From Porphyromonas sp. COT-290 OH3588 (GTDB taxonomy: Bacteria > Bacteroidota > Bacteroidia > Bacteroidales > Porphyromonadaceae): 64,000 nt of DNA. The stretch covers positions 124,001 through 188,000 of the forward strand of contig NZ_JRFC01000003.1 of NCBI RefSeq assembly GCF_000769075.1. The letters are read 5' to 3'. The notes below the pieces were generated by a model that was given only the letters and a program-made list of their open reading frames with translations, made no database searches and was not told the DNA's origin. This document shows, piece by piece, positions 33,039-42,582 of this stretch. Positions within the stretch are counted from its first letter, which is position 1, and each line of letters begins with the position of its first letter. Position numbers and translations under genes: made by a program.

Positions 33039-34505
33039 CTACAAGTGCTTATTATGTCGCCGAGCATCTATACCAAGGAAAATGAAAAGCAAAAAGCTGA
33101 AGCCCCACAGAGAAGAGCCTCCATAGCTAAAGAATGGTAGCGGAATGCCGATCACTGGAATTAGGCCAATAACCATACCCACATTGATGAAGAGGTGAAA
33201 GAGCAGAATAGAGGCTACCGAATAGCCATATACACGCCCAAAAGTAGAGGTCTGACGCTCGGCAAGTGCCGCTAGACGTAGAATGAGTGTGCCGTAAAGC
33301 AGAAGCAGGAGTGTTGTCCCGACAAAGCCTTTTTCCTCGCCCACGGTGCAGAGTATGAAGTCCGTATCCTGCTCGGGTACATAGTTGAGCTTAGTTTGTG
33401 TCCCCTCTAGGAAACCTTTGCCCCATAGTCCGCCCGAGCCGATGGCGATCTTAGACTGATCTACGTTGTAGCCTTTGCCTCGTAGGTCGTTCTCTATCCC
33501 GAGGGCAACTTTGATGCGCACCTGCTGGTGTGGCTCAAGGATCTCATCGAAGACATAACTCGTCGAGTAGAAGAAGCCGAGAGAGCCTAGGGCGAAGCCT
33601 GCTATCAGTAAATAACGAGAGAGATATTGGCTGAGTGATAGATAGAGCAGATAGCCGATAAGCGTAGCCAAGAGCCCTAGAGTAAGCCAAGAGAGATCGA
33701 AGGGGTAGAGATAGAGATTTACTAGGAGGCCAACAAGCTGCAGTAGGGCTCCAGCAGCGCCAATCTTTAGTACGAGCGGGAGCATACGTTTGCCATAGAT
33801 AGCAAGCATGCCGAGGGTAAAGAGCTGCACAGCATTACCCACGACGAGCACATCGGCTCGAGTGGTATTGCCAAGCCAAAGGACACCATCAAGTACTAGA
33901 GCCCCGACAAAGTAGACTACGGCAGAGAAGCCTAGACCCATAAACAGCCCCGAGAAACCCTCTCGATAGAGGGCTAAAAAGAGAGCGAAGAAAACCAAGG
34001 CCGAGCCCGTTTCGCTCTGGGCAAGGATCATTAGGATAGGGATAAAAATAATCCCTATTAGCGTGGCGTAGCTACGGAAAGAATTGATCTCGAAACCATA
34101 CTTATTGCATTGCCAAGCGAGGACAAGTGCAGTGGCAACCTTGGCGAACTCTGCTGGCTGTAGACGCAGAGGACCTATGACTAACCATGAGTGCGAGCCT
34201 TTGATGTCGGGGGCGACAAAGATCGTCACCAGCAGAAGCCCCAGCATTAGCAGGTAGAATATGGGAGCTCCCTCCTCAAAGATCCTAGGATTGACCATGA
34301 GTACGGCGAAAGCAATCACCAAACCCAGCCCCATCCATATAAGCTGCATCATCGGGCGGCTACCAGCAGCGACCAGTTCGGTTGCATCGAAGCTATAGGT
34401 TGCACCACAGATTGCAAACCACCCCGCTATGATTAGGATCAAGTAGAGGGCGATAGTAAACCAGTCAATCGACTTCCAGAGAGATTCGTTGCGCTTAGAG
34501 CCCAT
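33039..34505 (-). CDS. rodA: Rod shape-determining protein RodA, 488 aa
   Basis: A SEDS-family peptidoglycan polymerase of the elongation complex. About ten or more membrane helices are visible, with the signatures LQPAEFAKVATALVLA, ILAQSETGSALVF (with the conserved acidic region) and GIPLPFFSYGGSSLW near the C-terminus. RodA makes glycan strands together with the transpeptidase PBP2 encoded by the overlapping upstream gene (11-base overlap). At 488 residues it is longer than the E. coli protein, by an extra membrane region in the middle (about residues 200-300), common in Bacteroidales. It is the last gene of the mre operon. Confidence 0.95.
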   Translation of the reverse strand: MGSKRNESLWKSIDWFTIALYLILIIAGWFAICGATYSFDATELVAAGSRPMMQLIWMGLGLVIAFAVLMVNPRIFEEGAPIFYLLMLGLLLVTIFVAPDIKGSHSWLVIGPLRLQPAEFAKVATALVLAWQCNKYGFEINSFRSYATLIGIIFIPILMILAQSETGSALVFFALFLALYREGFSGLFMGLGFSAVVYFVGALVLDGVLWLGNTTRADVLVVGNAVQLFTLGMLAIYGKRMLPLVLKIGAAGALLQLVGLLVNLYLYPFDLSWLTLGLLATLIGYLLYLSLSQYLSRYLLIAGFALGSLGFFYSTSYVFDEILEPHQQVRIKVALGIENDLRGKGYNVDQSKIAIGSGGLWGKGFLEGTQTKLNYVPEQDTDFILCTVGEEKGFVGTTLLLLLYGTLILRLAALAERQTSTFGRVYGYSVASILLFHLFINVGMVIGLIPVIGIPLPFFSYGGSSLWGFSFLLFIFLGIDARRHNKHL

Positions 34506-36354
34506 TGTAGTACGAGATTGATGTCCGTTTCATTTCGCCTGCTATGGCTAAGGCCGTTTCGGAGAGTTTGCCCTCTCGTAGGTAGTGCTCCATCATCACA
34601 CGGCCGATAGGTACGCCAAATCGGGCTCCAAAGCCTCCATTCTCCACATAAACCCCGATGGCGATGCGTGGATTTTGGCGTGGTGCGAAGCCAATGAAAG
34701 CGGAGTGGTCCTTACCATGCGGATTCTCTGCGGTACCAGTCTTGCCACAAACCTCAATCTCTCCGGGGGCGAAGTTCGCTGCTCGACAAGTACCAGAAGT
34801 TACAGCCATAGCCATACCCTGCACCACATACTCCCACTGCTCAGCAGTGACAGACGAGTGCCTAAGAGCAGTATAAGCGGTGTCTAGAGGCGACCCGGAG
34901 AGGCGCTGTACCACATGGGGCCTACGCCACGACCCACGACCTGCGATGATTGCCGCCAAGTTGGCCATCTGTAGAGGTGTGGAGAGGATCTCACCCTGCC
35001 CGATAGAGATTGAGATGATAGTACTAGAGTTCCAGCCGTTGGGATAAGCCTTGTCGTAGACCTTGTGGTTGGGGATATAGCCACGCTTCTCTCCGCTGAG
35101 GTCTATACCCGTTGGGTAGCCGAAGCCAAGCGATACGATATGATGCTTCCATGCCTCGAAGGCTTCCTGTATATTGGGGTAGCGATCTCTATTGTCTAGC
35201 AAGAAGTGCATACCCCAGCAGTAGTAGCTATTGCAAGAGGTGGCCAATGAGTAGATCAGCGCAGGTGATGGGGCATGTGGGTGACATCGTGGACGACCTC
35301 TGAGGCGAGGATAGCCACCAACACAGCTAAGTGGTGTCTGAGGCATCAGTACTCTCTCGGCGAGAAATATGCCTGCTTGGGCGGGCTTGAAGGTCGAGCC
35401 CGGGGGATAGGTCCCCATAATAGCACGGTTGAATAGAGGCTTCCCCGGCACTTCTTCAAGCAGTCGATGCTGCTCGCCCTTGTCTTTGCCAGCCAGTAGG
35501 GCTGGGTCGAAAGTGGGTGAGGTCACCAGCGCTAGTACCTCGCCAGTTTTGGGTTCGATTGCTACTATGGCACCACGTTTACCCTGCATGAGCTCTTCGC
35601 CCAGAGCCTGCAGATCGCTGTCGATCGAGAGGTAGAGGTCTTGCCCATTGACGGGCTGAGTATCATCTTGGCCAGCATTATGCCGGCCTTTGATGCGGCC
35701 ACGAGAGTCCCTAAGTAGGATTTCTCGCCCCTTGATACCTCTGAGAGCTTTGTCGTAGAAGCGCTCAATGCCACTCTTGCCCACATAGTCGCCAGCGACA
35801 AGTGCACTGTCTCGCTCTAGGTCGTAGGGGCTTGCCTCTCCAAGATAGCCTAGAATGTGTGCAGCATGGTGATAGTCGTACTGGCGTACTGTACGGCTCT
35901 GAATATGAAATCCGGGGAATTTGTAGAGTTGTTCTTGGAAACGCCCGACCTCTTCGGGCTCAAGCTGAGAGATGAGTAGTTGAGCCGTATAGGGCGAGTA
36001 GCCTCGGTTTCGTCGACGATCCTTGACTTGCTCCAGTTTGGCGGCTAGCTCCTCACGAGGCATACCGATTACCTCTGCCAACTTGGTCGTATCGAGCTTA
36101 TGGCGTGCCTCATTCATCGTCACCATCAGGTCGTAAGCAGGACGATTGGCAACGAGGAGCTTGCCACGACGATCGTAGATGACGCCACGGGAGGGGTGAA
36201 TGGATTTGATGTAATAGGCATTGTTTTCTGCACGCTCCTTGTAACCATCGCTTAGGATTTGCAGATAGAAGAGGCGGGCTATATAGATCAGGATAATCGC
36301 TATAGTAATGGCGATGAAAAGAATCCGCCGACTATAAAACTTATCATTGACCAT
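34495..36354 (-). CDS. mrdA: Penicillin-binding protein 2 (elongation transpeptidase), 619 aa
   Basis: A single N-terminal membrane helix (ILFIAITIAIILIYIARLFY) anchors a periplasmic protein with a dimerisation domain and a transpeptidase domain. The three active-site motifs are STFK (PPGSTFKPAQAG), SCN (ATSCNSYYCWG) and KTG (VCGKTGTAENPHG). PBP2 cross-links the glycan made by RodA and is the target of mecillinam in other bacteria. I start at ATG 36354 (MVNDKFYSRRILF), which overlaps the mreD end by 11 bases; the longer frame upstream lies within mreD. Confidence 0.96.
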   Translation of the reverse strand: MVNDKFYSRRILFIAITIAIILIYIARLFYLQILSDGYKERAENNAYYIKSIHPSRGVIYDRRGKLLVANRPAYDLMVTMNEARHKLDTTKLAEVIGMPREELAAKLEQVKDRRRNRGYSPYTAQLLISQLEPEEVGRFQEQLYKFPGFHIQSRTVRQYDYHHAAHILGYLGEASPYDLERDSALVAGDYVGKSGIERFYDKALRGIKGREILLRDSRGRIKGRHNAGQDDTQPVNGQDLYLSIDSDLQALGEELMQGKRGAIVAIEPKTGEVLALVTSPTFDPALLAGKDKGEQHRLLEEVPGKPLFNRAIMGTYPPGSTFKPAQAGIFLAERVLMPQTPLSCVGGYPRLRGRPRCHPHAPSPALIYSLATSCNSYYCWGMHFLLDNRDRYPNIQEAFEAWKHHIVSLGFGYPTGIDLSGEKRGYIPNHKVYDKAYPNGWNSSTIISISIGQGEILSTPLQMANLAAIIAGRGSWRRPHVVQRLSGSPLDTAYTALRHSSVTAEQWEYVVQGMAMAVTSGTCRAANFAPGEIEVCGKTGTAENPHGKDHSAFIGFAPRQNPRIAIGVYVENGGFGARFGVPIGRVMMEHYLREGKLSETALAIAGEMKRTSISYYNGL

Positions 36355-36871
36355 GACCCGGACGTGGTTGGAGACGAATAGAGAAGAAGAAGAGGACGAT
36401 GAGCGCCAGAACCATGGAGTATAGCCAGCCAGCTCCCAAGCGAATGAGCAGGAAAGGCAGGTCGAAGTACTGACCTGCATCTAGCAGATACAGCACCACG
36501 TGGTGTAGGGTCATCAGCTCGACGAGCAAAAGAATAGATCCGCCTTTGAGAGTATCGTACAGAGGGAGTAGATAGTCGGGCATATTCTTGTCTAGCATTG
36601 GCTTGACTAGATAGTAGCGCAGGAAGCCAACGAAGGTCAGAGCCGAGGCATGCAACCCGGGTGTTATACCGAGGATGTCAATCATAGAGCCTAGAGCGAA
36701 GCCAATCAGCGTGAGTGCCGTAGGCTTCAGACGAATAGGCAAAAGTAGCAGCAGGACAGGGTAGACGTATGGTGTAGCTACACGGTAGAGCGCTATGGGA
36801 CTGAGCACCCACACCTGTAGAGCAATGATCAGCAAGCTCATCAAGATGAAGCGAAGCCAAGTACTATTCAT
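36344..36871 (-). CDS. mreD: Rod shape-determining protein MreD, 175 aa
   Basis: A small protein with about five to six membrane helices (for example LRFILMSLLIIALQVWVLS, TPYVYPVLLLLLPIRL, LIRLGAGWLYSMVLALIVLFFF). Sequence conservation in MreD is low, and the call relies on size, topology and position between mreC (8-base overlap) and mrdA. MreD joins MreB, MreC, RodA and PBP2 in the elongation machinery. Confidence 0.9.
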   Translation of the reverse strand: MNSTWLRFILMSLLIIALQVWVLSPIALYRVATPYVYPVLLLLLPIRLKPTALTLIGFALGSMIDILGITPGLHASALTFVGFLRYYLVKPMLDKNMPDYLLPLYDTLKGGSILLLVELMTLHHVVLYLLDAGQYFDLPFLLIRLGAGWLYSMVLALIVLFFFSIRLQPRPGHGQ

Positions 36872-37727
36872 CTGGTAAAGCAGTTTTCTCTAGTTCCTGA
36901 GCCTCGCTCATTGGTGGAACTAGCAGTACATAAACATAGCTCAAACGCTCAAAGTCGGTCGCTAGACGGATGCGGTAAGTGCCGAAAGCTGTTTCTGCTC
37001 CCTCTACGCCCTCGGTATCACTCTGCTCTACGATGCCGACCATAAGTCCCTCGGGATAGACATAGGAGTAGCCACTCGTCTGTACCGTATCGCCAGCCTC
37101 GACCTCGGCATGTAGGGGTAATCCGCCTAGGATAACGGGGGCATTGAGCCCCTGAGCACTGAGCGTCCCCCGATATTCTTTGCCTTTGAGCGAGCAGCTG
37201 AGCTTGAGCTTGGAGTTGATCACTGGGATTACGACTGCATAGTGCTTCGAAGCCTGCATGACAGTACCCATGACGCCGTGTTCGCTCATCACAGCCATGT
37301 CGGCACGTATGCCGTCTTGCTCTCCTCGGTTGATGATGTAGTAGAGATCGCCTGTCCTATTGACCAGATTAACGATACGAGCCGTCACGACCTCTCGACG
37401 GGTCATGCCCTGTAGGTTGTAGAGCAGGCTGTCGGGGAGATTGCCCTCTGCTTGGGCGTCGCTGACGGCACGTTTGAGGGCAATATAGTCATGCTCTAGA
37501 CGAGCCTTCTCCTGCAGGAGCAGTTCGTTCTTGCGTCTAAGGTCTAGGTAGCTCCGCCCCTCGGTCATCCACTCATTGAGGTGTCCAACAGCCATATTGG
37601 TCGCGTAGATCGATACACTGCGACGATACAGCCCATCATTCATCAGTAGCAACAAAGCGATCGCCTGAAGCACGAGCCACAGGAACCAATGTTTGTGCGC
37701 AATGATGAAGTCGATGAGCTTATTCAC
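36864..37727 (-). CDS. mreC: Rod shape-determining protein MreC, 287 aa
   Basis: One membrane helix (HWFLWLVLQAIALLLLMND, about residues 12-30), a coiled coil (about 66-95, RRKNELLLQEKARLEHDY) and two small beta domains (ARIVNLVNRTGDLYYIINRG, then VMSEHGVMGTVMQASKHYAVV). MreC is the periplasmic scaffold that activates PBP2. It overlaps mreD and lies 130 bases after mreB; that gap contains no strong terminator. Confidence 0.95.
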   Translation of the reverse strand: MNKLIDFIIAHKHWFLWLVLQAIALLLLMNDGLYRRSVSIYATNMAVGHLNEWMTEGRSYLDLRRKNELLLQEKARLEHDYIALKRAVSDAQAEGNLPDSLLYNLQGMTRREVVTARIVNLVNRTGDLYYIINRGEQDGIRADMAVMSEHGVMGTVMQASKHYAVVIPVINSKLKLSCSLKGKEYRGTLSAQGLNAPVILGGLPLHAEVEAGDTVQTSGYSYVYPEGLMVGIVEQSDTEGVEGAETAFGTYRIRLATDFERLSYVYVLLVPPMSEAQELEKTALPDE

Positions 37728-37857
37728 TAGCGGACGAATTTAATAGGGCGAGCCTGCGTCATAAATCCAACAGAGGAGATTTACGGCACAGACTCTAGGG
37801 TAACTTGATAGACAGAAAACGCACAACCAGCCTACAAGAGGGGCGAGCCTCTAAGGT

Positions 37858-38877
37858 CTATCGAATGAGGAAGTTGAATGTGTCAATGTTCTTGAGCGCA
37901 ACACCCGTACCGATAGCTACGGCGTGTAGTGGATCTTCTGCGATCTTGAACTCAATGCCGAAGCGATTGGTCAGACGTTTGTCAAGACCTCTAAGCAGTG
38001 CGCCGCCACCTGCCAGTACAACGCCATTGATACAGATGTCGGAGTATAACTCGGGAGGGGTTTCGTCGAGTGTTTTGAGGATTGCGTTCTCGATTTTGAG
38101 GATAGACTTCTCCAGACACTCGCAGATCTCACGATAATTGACCATGATCTCCCGAGGCTTCGTATTCATCATATCGGCACCACGCACTAGATAATCCGAA
38201 GGAGGATTGTCTAGATCCATGTAGACCGCACCAACGTTGATCTTAATCTGCTCGGCTGTGCGCTCCCCAATCTTGACCTTATGCACGTCGCGCATGTGAT
38301 CCATAATGTCACGAGTGAACTCATCGCCAGCCGTACGGATCGACTCATCTTTGACGATACCACCGAGCGAGATAACGGCAATCTCCGTCGTACCGCCACC
38401 TATGTCCACAATCATGTGTCCCTCTGGGGCTAGTACATCAATCCCGACGCCCACGGCTGCAGCCATAGGTTCATAGATCATATATATGTCACGTCCGTCT
38501 GCATGTTCGCTTGAGTCACGTACGGCACGGATCTCCACCTCTGTACTGCCAGAGGGAATGCATACAACCATACGATACGATGGCGTAAACCAGCTACGGC
38601 GACGGCTGATCATGCGGATCATACCACGTATCATTTTCTCCGCAGCGTTGAAGTCGGCAATTACGCCGTCACGGAGCGGGCGAATCGTACGGATATTGGC
38701 ATTACCCTTTTCGTACATCTCACGTGCCTTAGTCCCCACGGCGATCATCTCGCCCGTACGAACGTCGAAGGCAACCACCGAGGGTTCGTCTAGAACGATC
38801 TTGCCGTCTTTGATTATGATAGTATTGGCCGTCCCTAGGTCCATGGCCAACTCTTGTCTGAAGGTGAATAGTCCCAT
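37858..38877 (-). CDS. mreB: Cell shape-determining actin homologue MreB, 339 aa
   Basis: The actin-fold nucleotide site is intact: phosphate 1 loop DLGTANTIII, phosphate 2 loop MIVDIGGGTTEIAV and the adenosine loop VVLAGGGALLRGLD. MreB filaments move with the wall elongation complex and guide it. Length is normal. It is co-transcribed with purH upstream (48-base gap) and the other mre genes downstream. Confidence 0.98.
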   Translation of the reverse strand: MGLFTFRQELAMDLGTANTIIIKDGKIVLDEPSVVAFDVRTGEMIAVGTKAREMYEKGNANIRTIRPLRDGVIADFNAAEKMIRGMIRMISRRRSWFTPSYRMVVCIPSGSTEVEIRAVRDSSEHADGRDIYMIYEPMAAAVGVGIDVLAPEGHMIVDIGGGTTEIAVISLGGIVKDESIRTAGDEFTRDIMDHMRDVHKVKIGERTAEQIKINVGAVYMDLDNPPSDYLVRGADMMNTKPREIMVNYREICECLEKSILKIENAILKTLDETPPELYSDICINGVVLAGGGALLRGLDKRLTNRFGIEFKIAEDPLHAVAIGTGVALKNIDTFNFLIR

Positions 38878-38925
38878 TCTGTCTGTTTGTTTTAGTCTTC
38901 TTGTTAGGCCTGTATGAATGCCTGA

Positions 38926-40443
38926 TTAGTGCTTGAAGTGTCTGACCCCGGTGAACACCATAGCTACACCGAGCTCATCGGCCTTCTTGATGCTATCCTC
39001 GTCACGAACAGATCCACCGGGCTGCACAATGGCGGTAATACCTGCCTCAGCAGCTAGGGTAACGCAGTCGTCGAAGGGGAAGAAGGCATCGCTGGCGAGC
39101 ACTGCGCCCTCGAGCGAGAAACCGAAGCCTCGAGCCTTGTCAATGGCATGGCGTAGGGCATCTACTCTGGAGGTCTGCCCGATGCCAGAGGCTAGGAGCT
39201 GACCGTCCTTGGCTAGTACGATGGCGTTGCTCTTACTATGTTTAACGAGTTTATTGGCGAGTATCATATCCTCAACCTCACGCTCGGTCGCTGTCTTTTG
39301 CGTTACTGGGCGCAGATCCTTGGCTACCTCTATAGCCGTGTCGCACTCCTGCTGGAGCACTCCGCCGAGCATAGAGCGGTAGGTCCACTGGCTCTCGATA
39401 CGTGCCTTCTGCACGAGCAGAATACGATTTTTCTTGCTCTTGAGCACCTCAAGCGCCTCTGGGCTAAACTCTGGAGCGATGAGCACCTCGAGGAATAGCT
39501 GATTGATCGACCCGGCTGTAGCTTGGTCAATCGGACGATTAGCCACCAGTACTCCACCGAAAGCAGAAACTGGGTCGCAGGCCAATGCAGCTTCCCAAGC
39601 CTCTAGGATCGTGGAGCGAGAGGCAAAACCGCAAGCATTGTTGTGCTTGAGAATGGCGAAGCTTGGCTCCTCGAAGTCTTGAATGAGTTGGATAGCGGCA
39701 TCAATATCCTGCAGGTTGTTATAGGATAGTTCCTTGCCGTGTAGCTGCTCAAGGTAGCGGCCGAGATCACCAAAGAAGAAACCTCGCTGATGAGGATTCT
39801 CTCCGTAGCGCAGAGGCTGTGGGTGGTCGGCAGAGGGGCGGAAAGCGGTCTGTGCATCGGCGTCGAAGTAGCGGAAGATCGCGGCATCGTAACCTGAGCT
39901 TACGGCGAAAGCATCGCGAGCGAAGGTTCGACGCTGCTCTAGTGTGGTCTTAGCTCCCTGAGCCTTGAGGATCTTGTATAGAGGTGCGTACTGAGCTTGA
40001 GAGGCAACGATCACGACATCGGCGAAGTTTTTGGCAGCTCCACGAATGAGCGATATGCCTCCCACGTCAATCTTCTCGATGATCTCCTCGGGGCTTGCAC
40101 CAGAGGCCACCGTAGCTTCGAAGGGGTAGAGGTCTACGATGATCAGATCAATCAGCGGGATTTGGTACTTAGCTACCTCCTCTTGGTCGGTCTTGTGGTC
40201 ACGACGTGCTAGGATACCACCAAGAATAGCGGGGTGTAGCGTCTTGACACGTCCACCAAGCATAGAGGGATATTGGGTCAAATCCTCAACAGCCTCACAA
40301 GGGTACCCCAAAGACTCAATGAAGGCACGCGTGCCTCCTGTGGATATAAACTCAACACCTGCTTGATTAAGTTCGGCTAGGATCTCTGCTAAACCCTCTT
40401 TGTGATAGACAGATACCAATGCCCTGCGAATGATCTTCTTCAT
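38926..40443 (-). CDS. purH: Bifunctional AICAR transformylase / IMP cyclohydrolase, 505 aa
   Basis: The N-terminal MGS-like IMP cyclohydrolase domain (about 1-190: RRALVSVYHKEGL, FISTGGTRAF, GGRVKTLHPAILGGIL) is followed by the AICAR transformylase domain with LRYGENPHQRG, LKHNNACGFA, AFGGVLVANRP and DAFFPFDDCV. It carries out the last two steps of IMP synthesis with 10-formyl-tetrahydrofolate. purH as the first gene of the mre operon is a common Bacteroidetes arrangement. A minus-strand TACCTTTG at 40486-40493 is a probable -7 box. Confidence 0.97.
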   Translation of the reverse strand: MKKIIRRALVSVYHKEGLAEILAELNQAGVEFISTGGTRAFIESLGYPCEAVEDLTQYPSMLGGRVKTLHPAILGGILARRDHKTDQEEVAKYQIPLIDLIIVDLYPFEATVASGASPEEIIEKIDVGGISLIRGAAKNFADVVIVASQAQYAPLYKILKAQGAKTTLEQRRTFARDAFAVSSGYDAAIFRYFDADAQTAFRPSADHPQPLRYGENPHQRGFFFGDLGRYLEQLHGKELSYNNLQDIDAAIQLIQDFEEPSFAILKHNNACGFASRSTILEAWEAALACDPVSAFGGVLVANRPIDQATAGSINQLFLEVLIAPEFSPEALEVLKSKKNRILLVQKARIESQWTYRSMLGGVLQQECDTAIEVAKDLRPVTQKTATEREVEDMILANKLVKHSKSNAIVLAKDGQLLASGIGQTSRVDALRHAIDKARGFGFSLEGAVLASDAFFPFDDCVTLAAEAGITAIVQPGGSVRDEDSIKKADELGVAMVFTGVRHFKH

Positions 40444-40640
40444 TGTGATGAATAACTCCTTTACCTAAGTTAATATATTGACACACAAAGGTAATAGTTT
40501 TTATCTATTCGTTCGCACTACAAATTGCACAGCAAGCTCACCATATTTCAAGGTTTCTAGAGCAGTGGTGCATGAGATTATTGTAAAATACTTGAAAATC
40601 AGTTCTTGGTGTTTATCAGGCATGTCGACACATTATGGCA

Positions 40641-40681
40641 AACGAAAAGCGGCGCACCAAATATATTTCTCGATGCACCGC
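40641..40681 (-). terminator. Terminator after the C25-like gene
   Basis: On the minus strand GCGGTGCA pairs with TGCGCCGC (one mismatch) across a 17-base loop and is followed by TTTTCGTTT. It lies 24 bases after the stop of the C25-like gene and about 200 bases upstream of purH. Confidence 0.7.
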
Positions 40682-40704
40682 CTCTTTGTACTCACTCGTC
40701 TATC

Positions 40705-42342
40705 CTAGATCGTGTAGTGGAAGTAAGACCACTCGCTCCATGGACAGAGCATATCGCCAATCTTGGCTCTTACTCGCCAGCGACCACGTGTTGCCCCGAC
40801 GAATATATGGTCGATATAGTTGGTCTTGATACCCTTGTACTTGAGCCACTCCTGATCATTCTCTGGCCCCCATTTAGAAGAGCCTATTGTTGCGTATTCG
40901 GCATCGACCTCTACATGGTACTCGATCTCTGCACCCTCAACCTGTACAGGTTCCCACTCGAAGCGCGTCTGACGTGGATAGTGGCTGAATACCTGACCGG
41001 GCAGGGGCTTGAGCATACGTGGTACAGCGCCATGCCACCAGTTGAGCGTTGGGTCGCCGAGCAAGGTCAATCCATAGAATCGTCCAACTACATAGTCGTT
41101 GTGTACGCCTATCTGGCTCCACCACTTTAGCAGTGACTCGCCGATGCTAGAGCCGACAGCCATAGGTCTGTAGAAGTTCTCGAAGTAGAGCATCGAACCA
41201 CCACTAGTGCTACCGACAAGTGCCATGCCCGGATTGACGCCAAAGCCTTCTTTGTCGAAGATATACCAGCCTCCCATATAGTCGGCTTGCGTATAGCGAG
41301 CACTGTGGCTAGCGAAAAGATTGTAGAAAAAGGACTGAGAGGGATTTTGATCTCGGATATATCTAACAGGTACTATGATCTCTCTAAGCCCCTCTCCCGT
41401 AACTTTCTTAGGTTGATCGAAGGCATGCATCAGTGCATTGGAGTGTACACAGATATGAGCCCAACCCCAAGACTTTGTCAACTCATACTTATAGGTATCT
41501 GCTGAGGTTTTCTCCTTGTCGCTATGTACGGTGATATTGTCGCTGGGGAAGACCTTGTCTAGAGCACAATCCCCAAACTCCTTCCAGTCGTCATCAACAA
41601 GAGCTAGCCCCTTATTGGAGCAGCCGAGGTACCCTGTACGGAAAGCGTGATTACGCTCGAAGTAATCGTTGATTAGGTTAGCGTCATTACCATTCATCGT
41701 TGGTGTCCAGATACGTCCTATCCATATCTCTGGCTTTACGTTGTCTGCGTGTATGTTGAAGTCGCCATCCTTGTCGGGGTCTTTCCACTTACCATTGAGA
41801 TCCATGAAGAATAGGTCGCAAGGGAACTCCTCGGGTTGTCCACGCTTGCCTATCAGTCTATCGGTCCGTTGGAACCAAGCTACTGGTAGAGTCCCTATCA
41901 GAACGGCCCCTCTGATGGAGAAATTAGGTTTCTTAACCCTAAATCTACGGAGGAAGTCACGCAGCTGTGTTGCCGTGCCTCCCTTGTAGCGGTAGGTAAT
42001 TGCGTAGTGACCTGCATATGCTAGGTCACGAACATACTGCGCTATGGAGTCCTTGACGAAAGGGTAGAGGTCATCATTGACAATGACGAGCATACGCCCC
42101 TTGGGGTAGTGCTTGGCCGAATACTTCTCTAGGTGCATCATATCTGGTCCCATACTTGGTCTGGCAACGGGTTTGCGGATCGGTTGCTCACGACGACCTC
42201 GTGTGCGCTTGTACTGGGCGAAGGTGCGCAGTTTGCGCTTGGCTGTATCCTCGAGATCTAGCTGACGGAACTCCTTGACCGAGCCATAGTCAATCTTGAG
42301 AGCCTCGGGGTTGCAAACTGGATTTGAATCTTTTTGAACCAT
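40705..42342 (-). CDS. Gingipain-family (C25-like) protein without signal peptide, 545 aa
   Basis: The fold of clan CD / C25 peptidases is suggested by VIVNDDLYPFVKDSIAQYV (about 87-105), RGAVLIGTLPVAWF, ALVGSTSGGSMLYFENFY and WWSQIGVHNDYVVGRFYGL-LLGDPTL near 380-430. His300 in CVHSNALMH would be the catalytic His. At the spot where these enzymes carry the nucleophile Cys after NLFA, this protein reads SHSARYT (Ser345), so it may be inactive. The C-terminal 100 residues look like a fibronectin-type fold (FEWEPVQVEGAEIEYHVEV). There is no signal peptide and no type IX sorting domain, so it seems to stay in the cell. I start at ATG 42342 (MVQKDSNPVC). Function unknown. Confidence 0.7.
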   Translation of the reverse strand: MVQKDSNPVCNPEALKIDYGSVKEFRQLDLEDTAKRKLRTFAQYKRTRGRREQPIRKPVARPSMGPDMMHLEKYSAKHYPKGRMLVIVNDDLYPFVKDSIAQYVRDLAYAGHYAITYRYKGGTATQLRDFLRRFRVKKPNFSIRGAVLIGTLPVAWFQRTDRLIGKRGQPEEFPCDLFFMDLNGKWKDPDKDGDFNIHADNVKPEIWIGRIWTPTMNGNDANLINDYFERNHAFRTGYLGCSNKGLALVDDDWKEFGDCALDKVFPSDNITVHSDKEKTSADTYKYELTKSWGWAHICVHSNALMHAFDQPKKVTGEGLREIIVPVRYIRDQNPSQSFFYNLFASHSARYTQADYMGGWYIFDKEGFGVNPGMALVGSTSGGSMLYFENFYRPMAVGSSIGESLLKWWSQIGVHNDYVVGRFYGLTLLGDPTLNWWHGAVPRMLKPLPGQVFSHYPRQTRFEWEPVQVEGAEIEYHVEVDAEYATIGSSKWGPENDQEWLKYKGIKTNYIDHIFVGATRGRWRVRAKIGDMLCPWSEWSYFHYTI

Positions 42343-42443
42343 AGTTGTAGTGAAATTTGATTGTGAAACATTGTTTAAGTACTTCCTTTTGCACGTACCA
42401 CTCCTGCAACCTAAGCGGTACAATTTTCTCTTTCTATAAGGGC

Positions 42444-42476
42444 AACCCTAGATCTTGATGCCTAGCATCTAGGGTT
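42444..42476. terminator. Hairpin between the EamA and C25-like genes
   Basis: AACCCTAGAT and ATCTAGGGTT form a perfect 10-bp stem with a 13-base loop. It lies 107 bases past the EamA gene; T runs are weak on the minus strand, so it may be a poor terminator or part of the 5' leader of the C25-like gene. An exact DnaA box (TTATCCACA, 42559-42567) and a near one (TAATCCACA, 42530-42538) lie next to it. Confidence 0.5.
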
Positions 42477-42582
42477 ATCTCCCCTAAAATGACAGTTTTG
42501 TCTAGCAAATTTAATAAGATAATCCACAGGGTAGCAAACTACTAGCTGTAAAAGCATCTTATCCACACTATGGACATTGCCA

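Noticed and set aside
37728-37857. Separate promoter or small gene between mreB and mreC
   Set aside because: The 130 bases show neither a TAnnTTTG box on the minus strand that I trust nor a coding frame.
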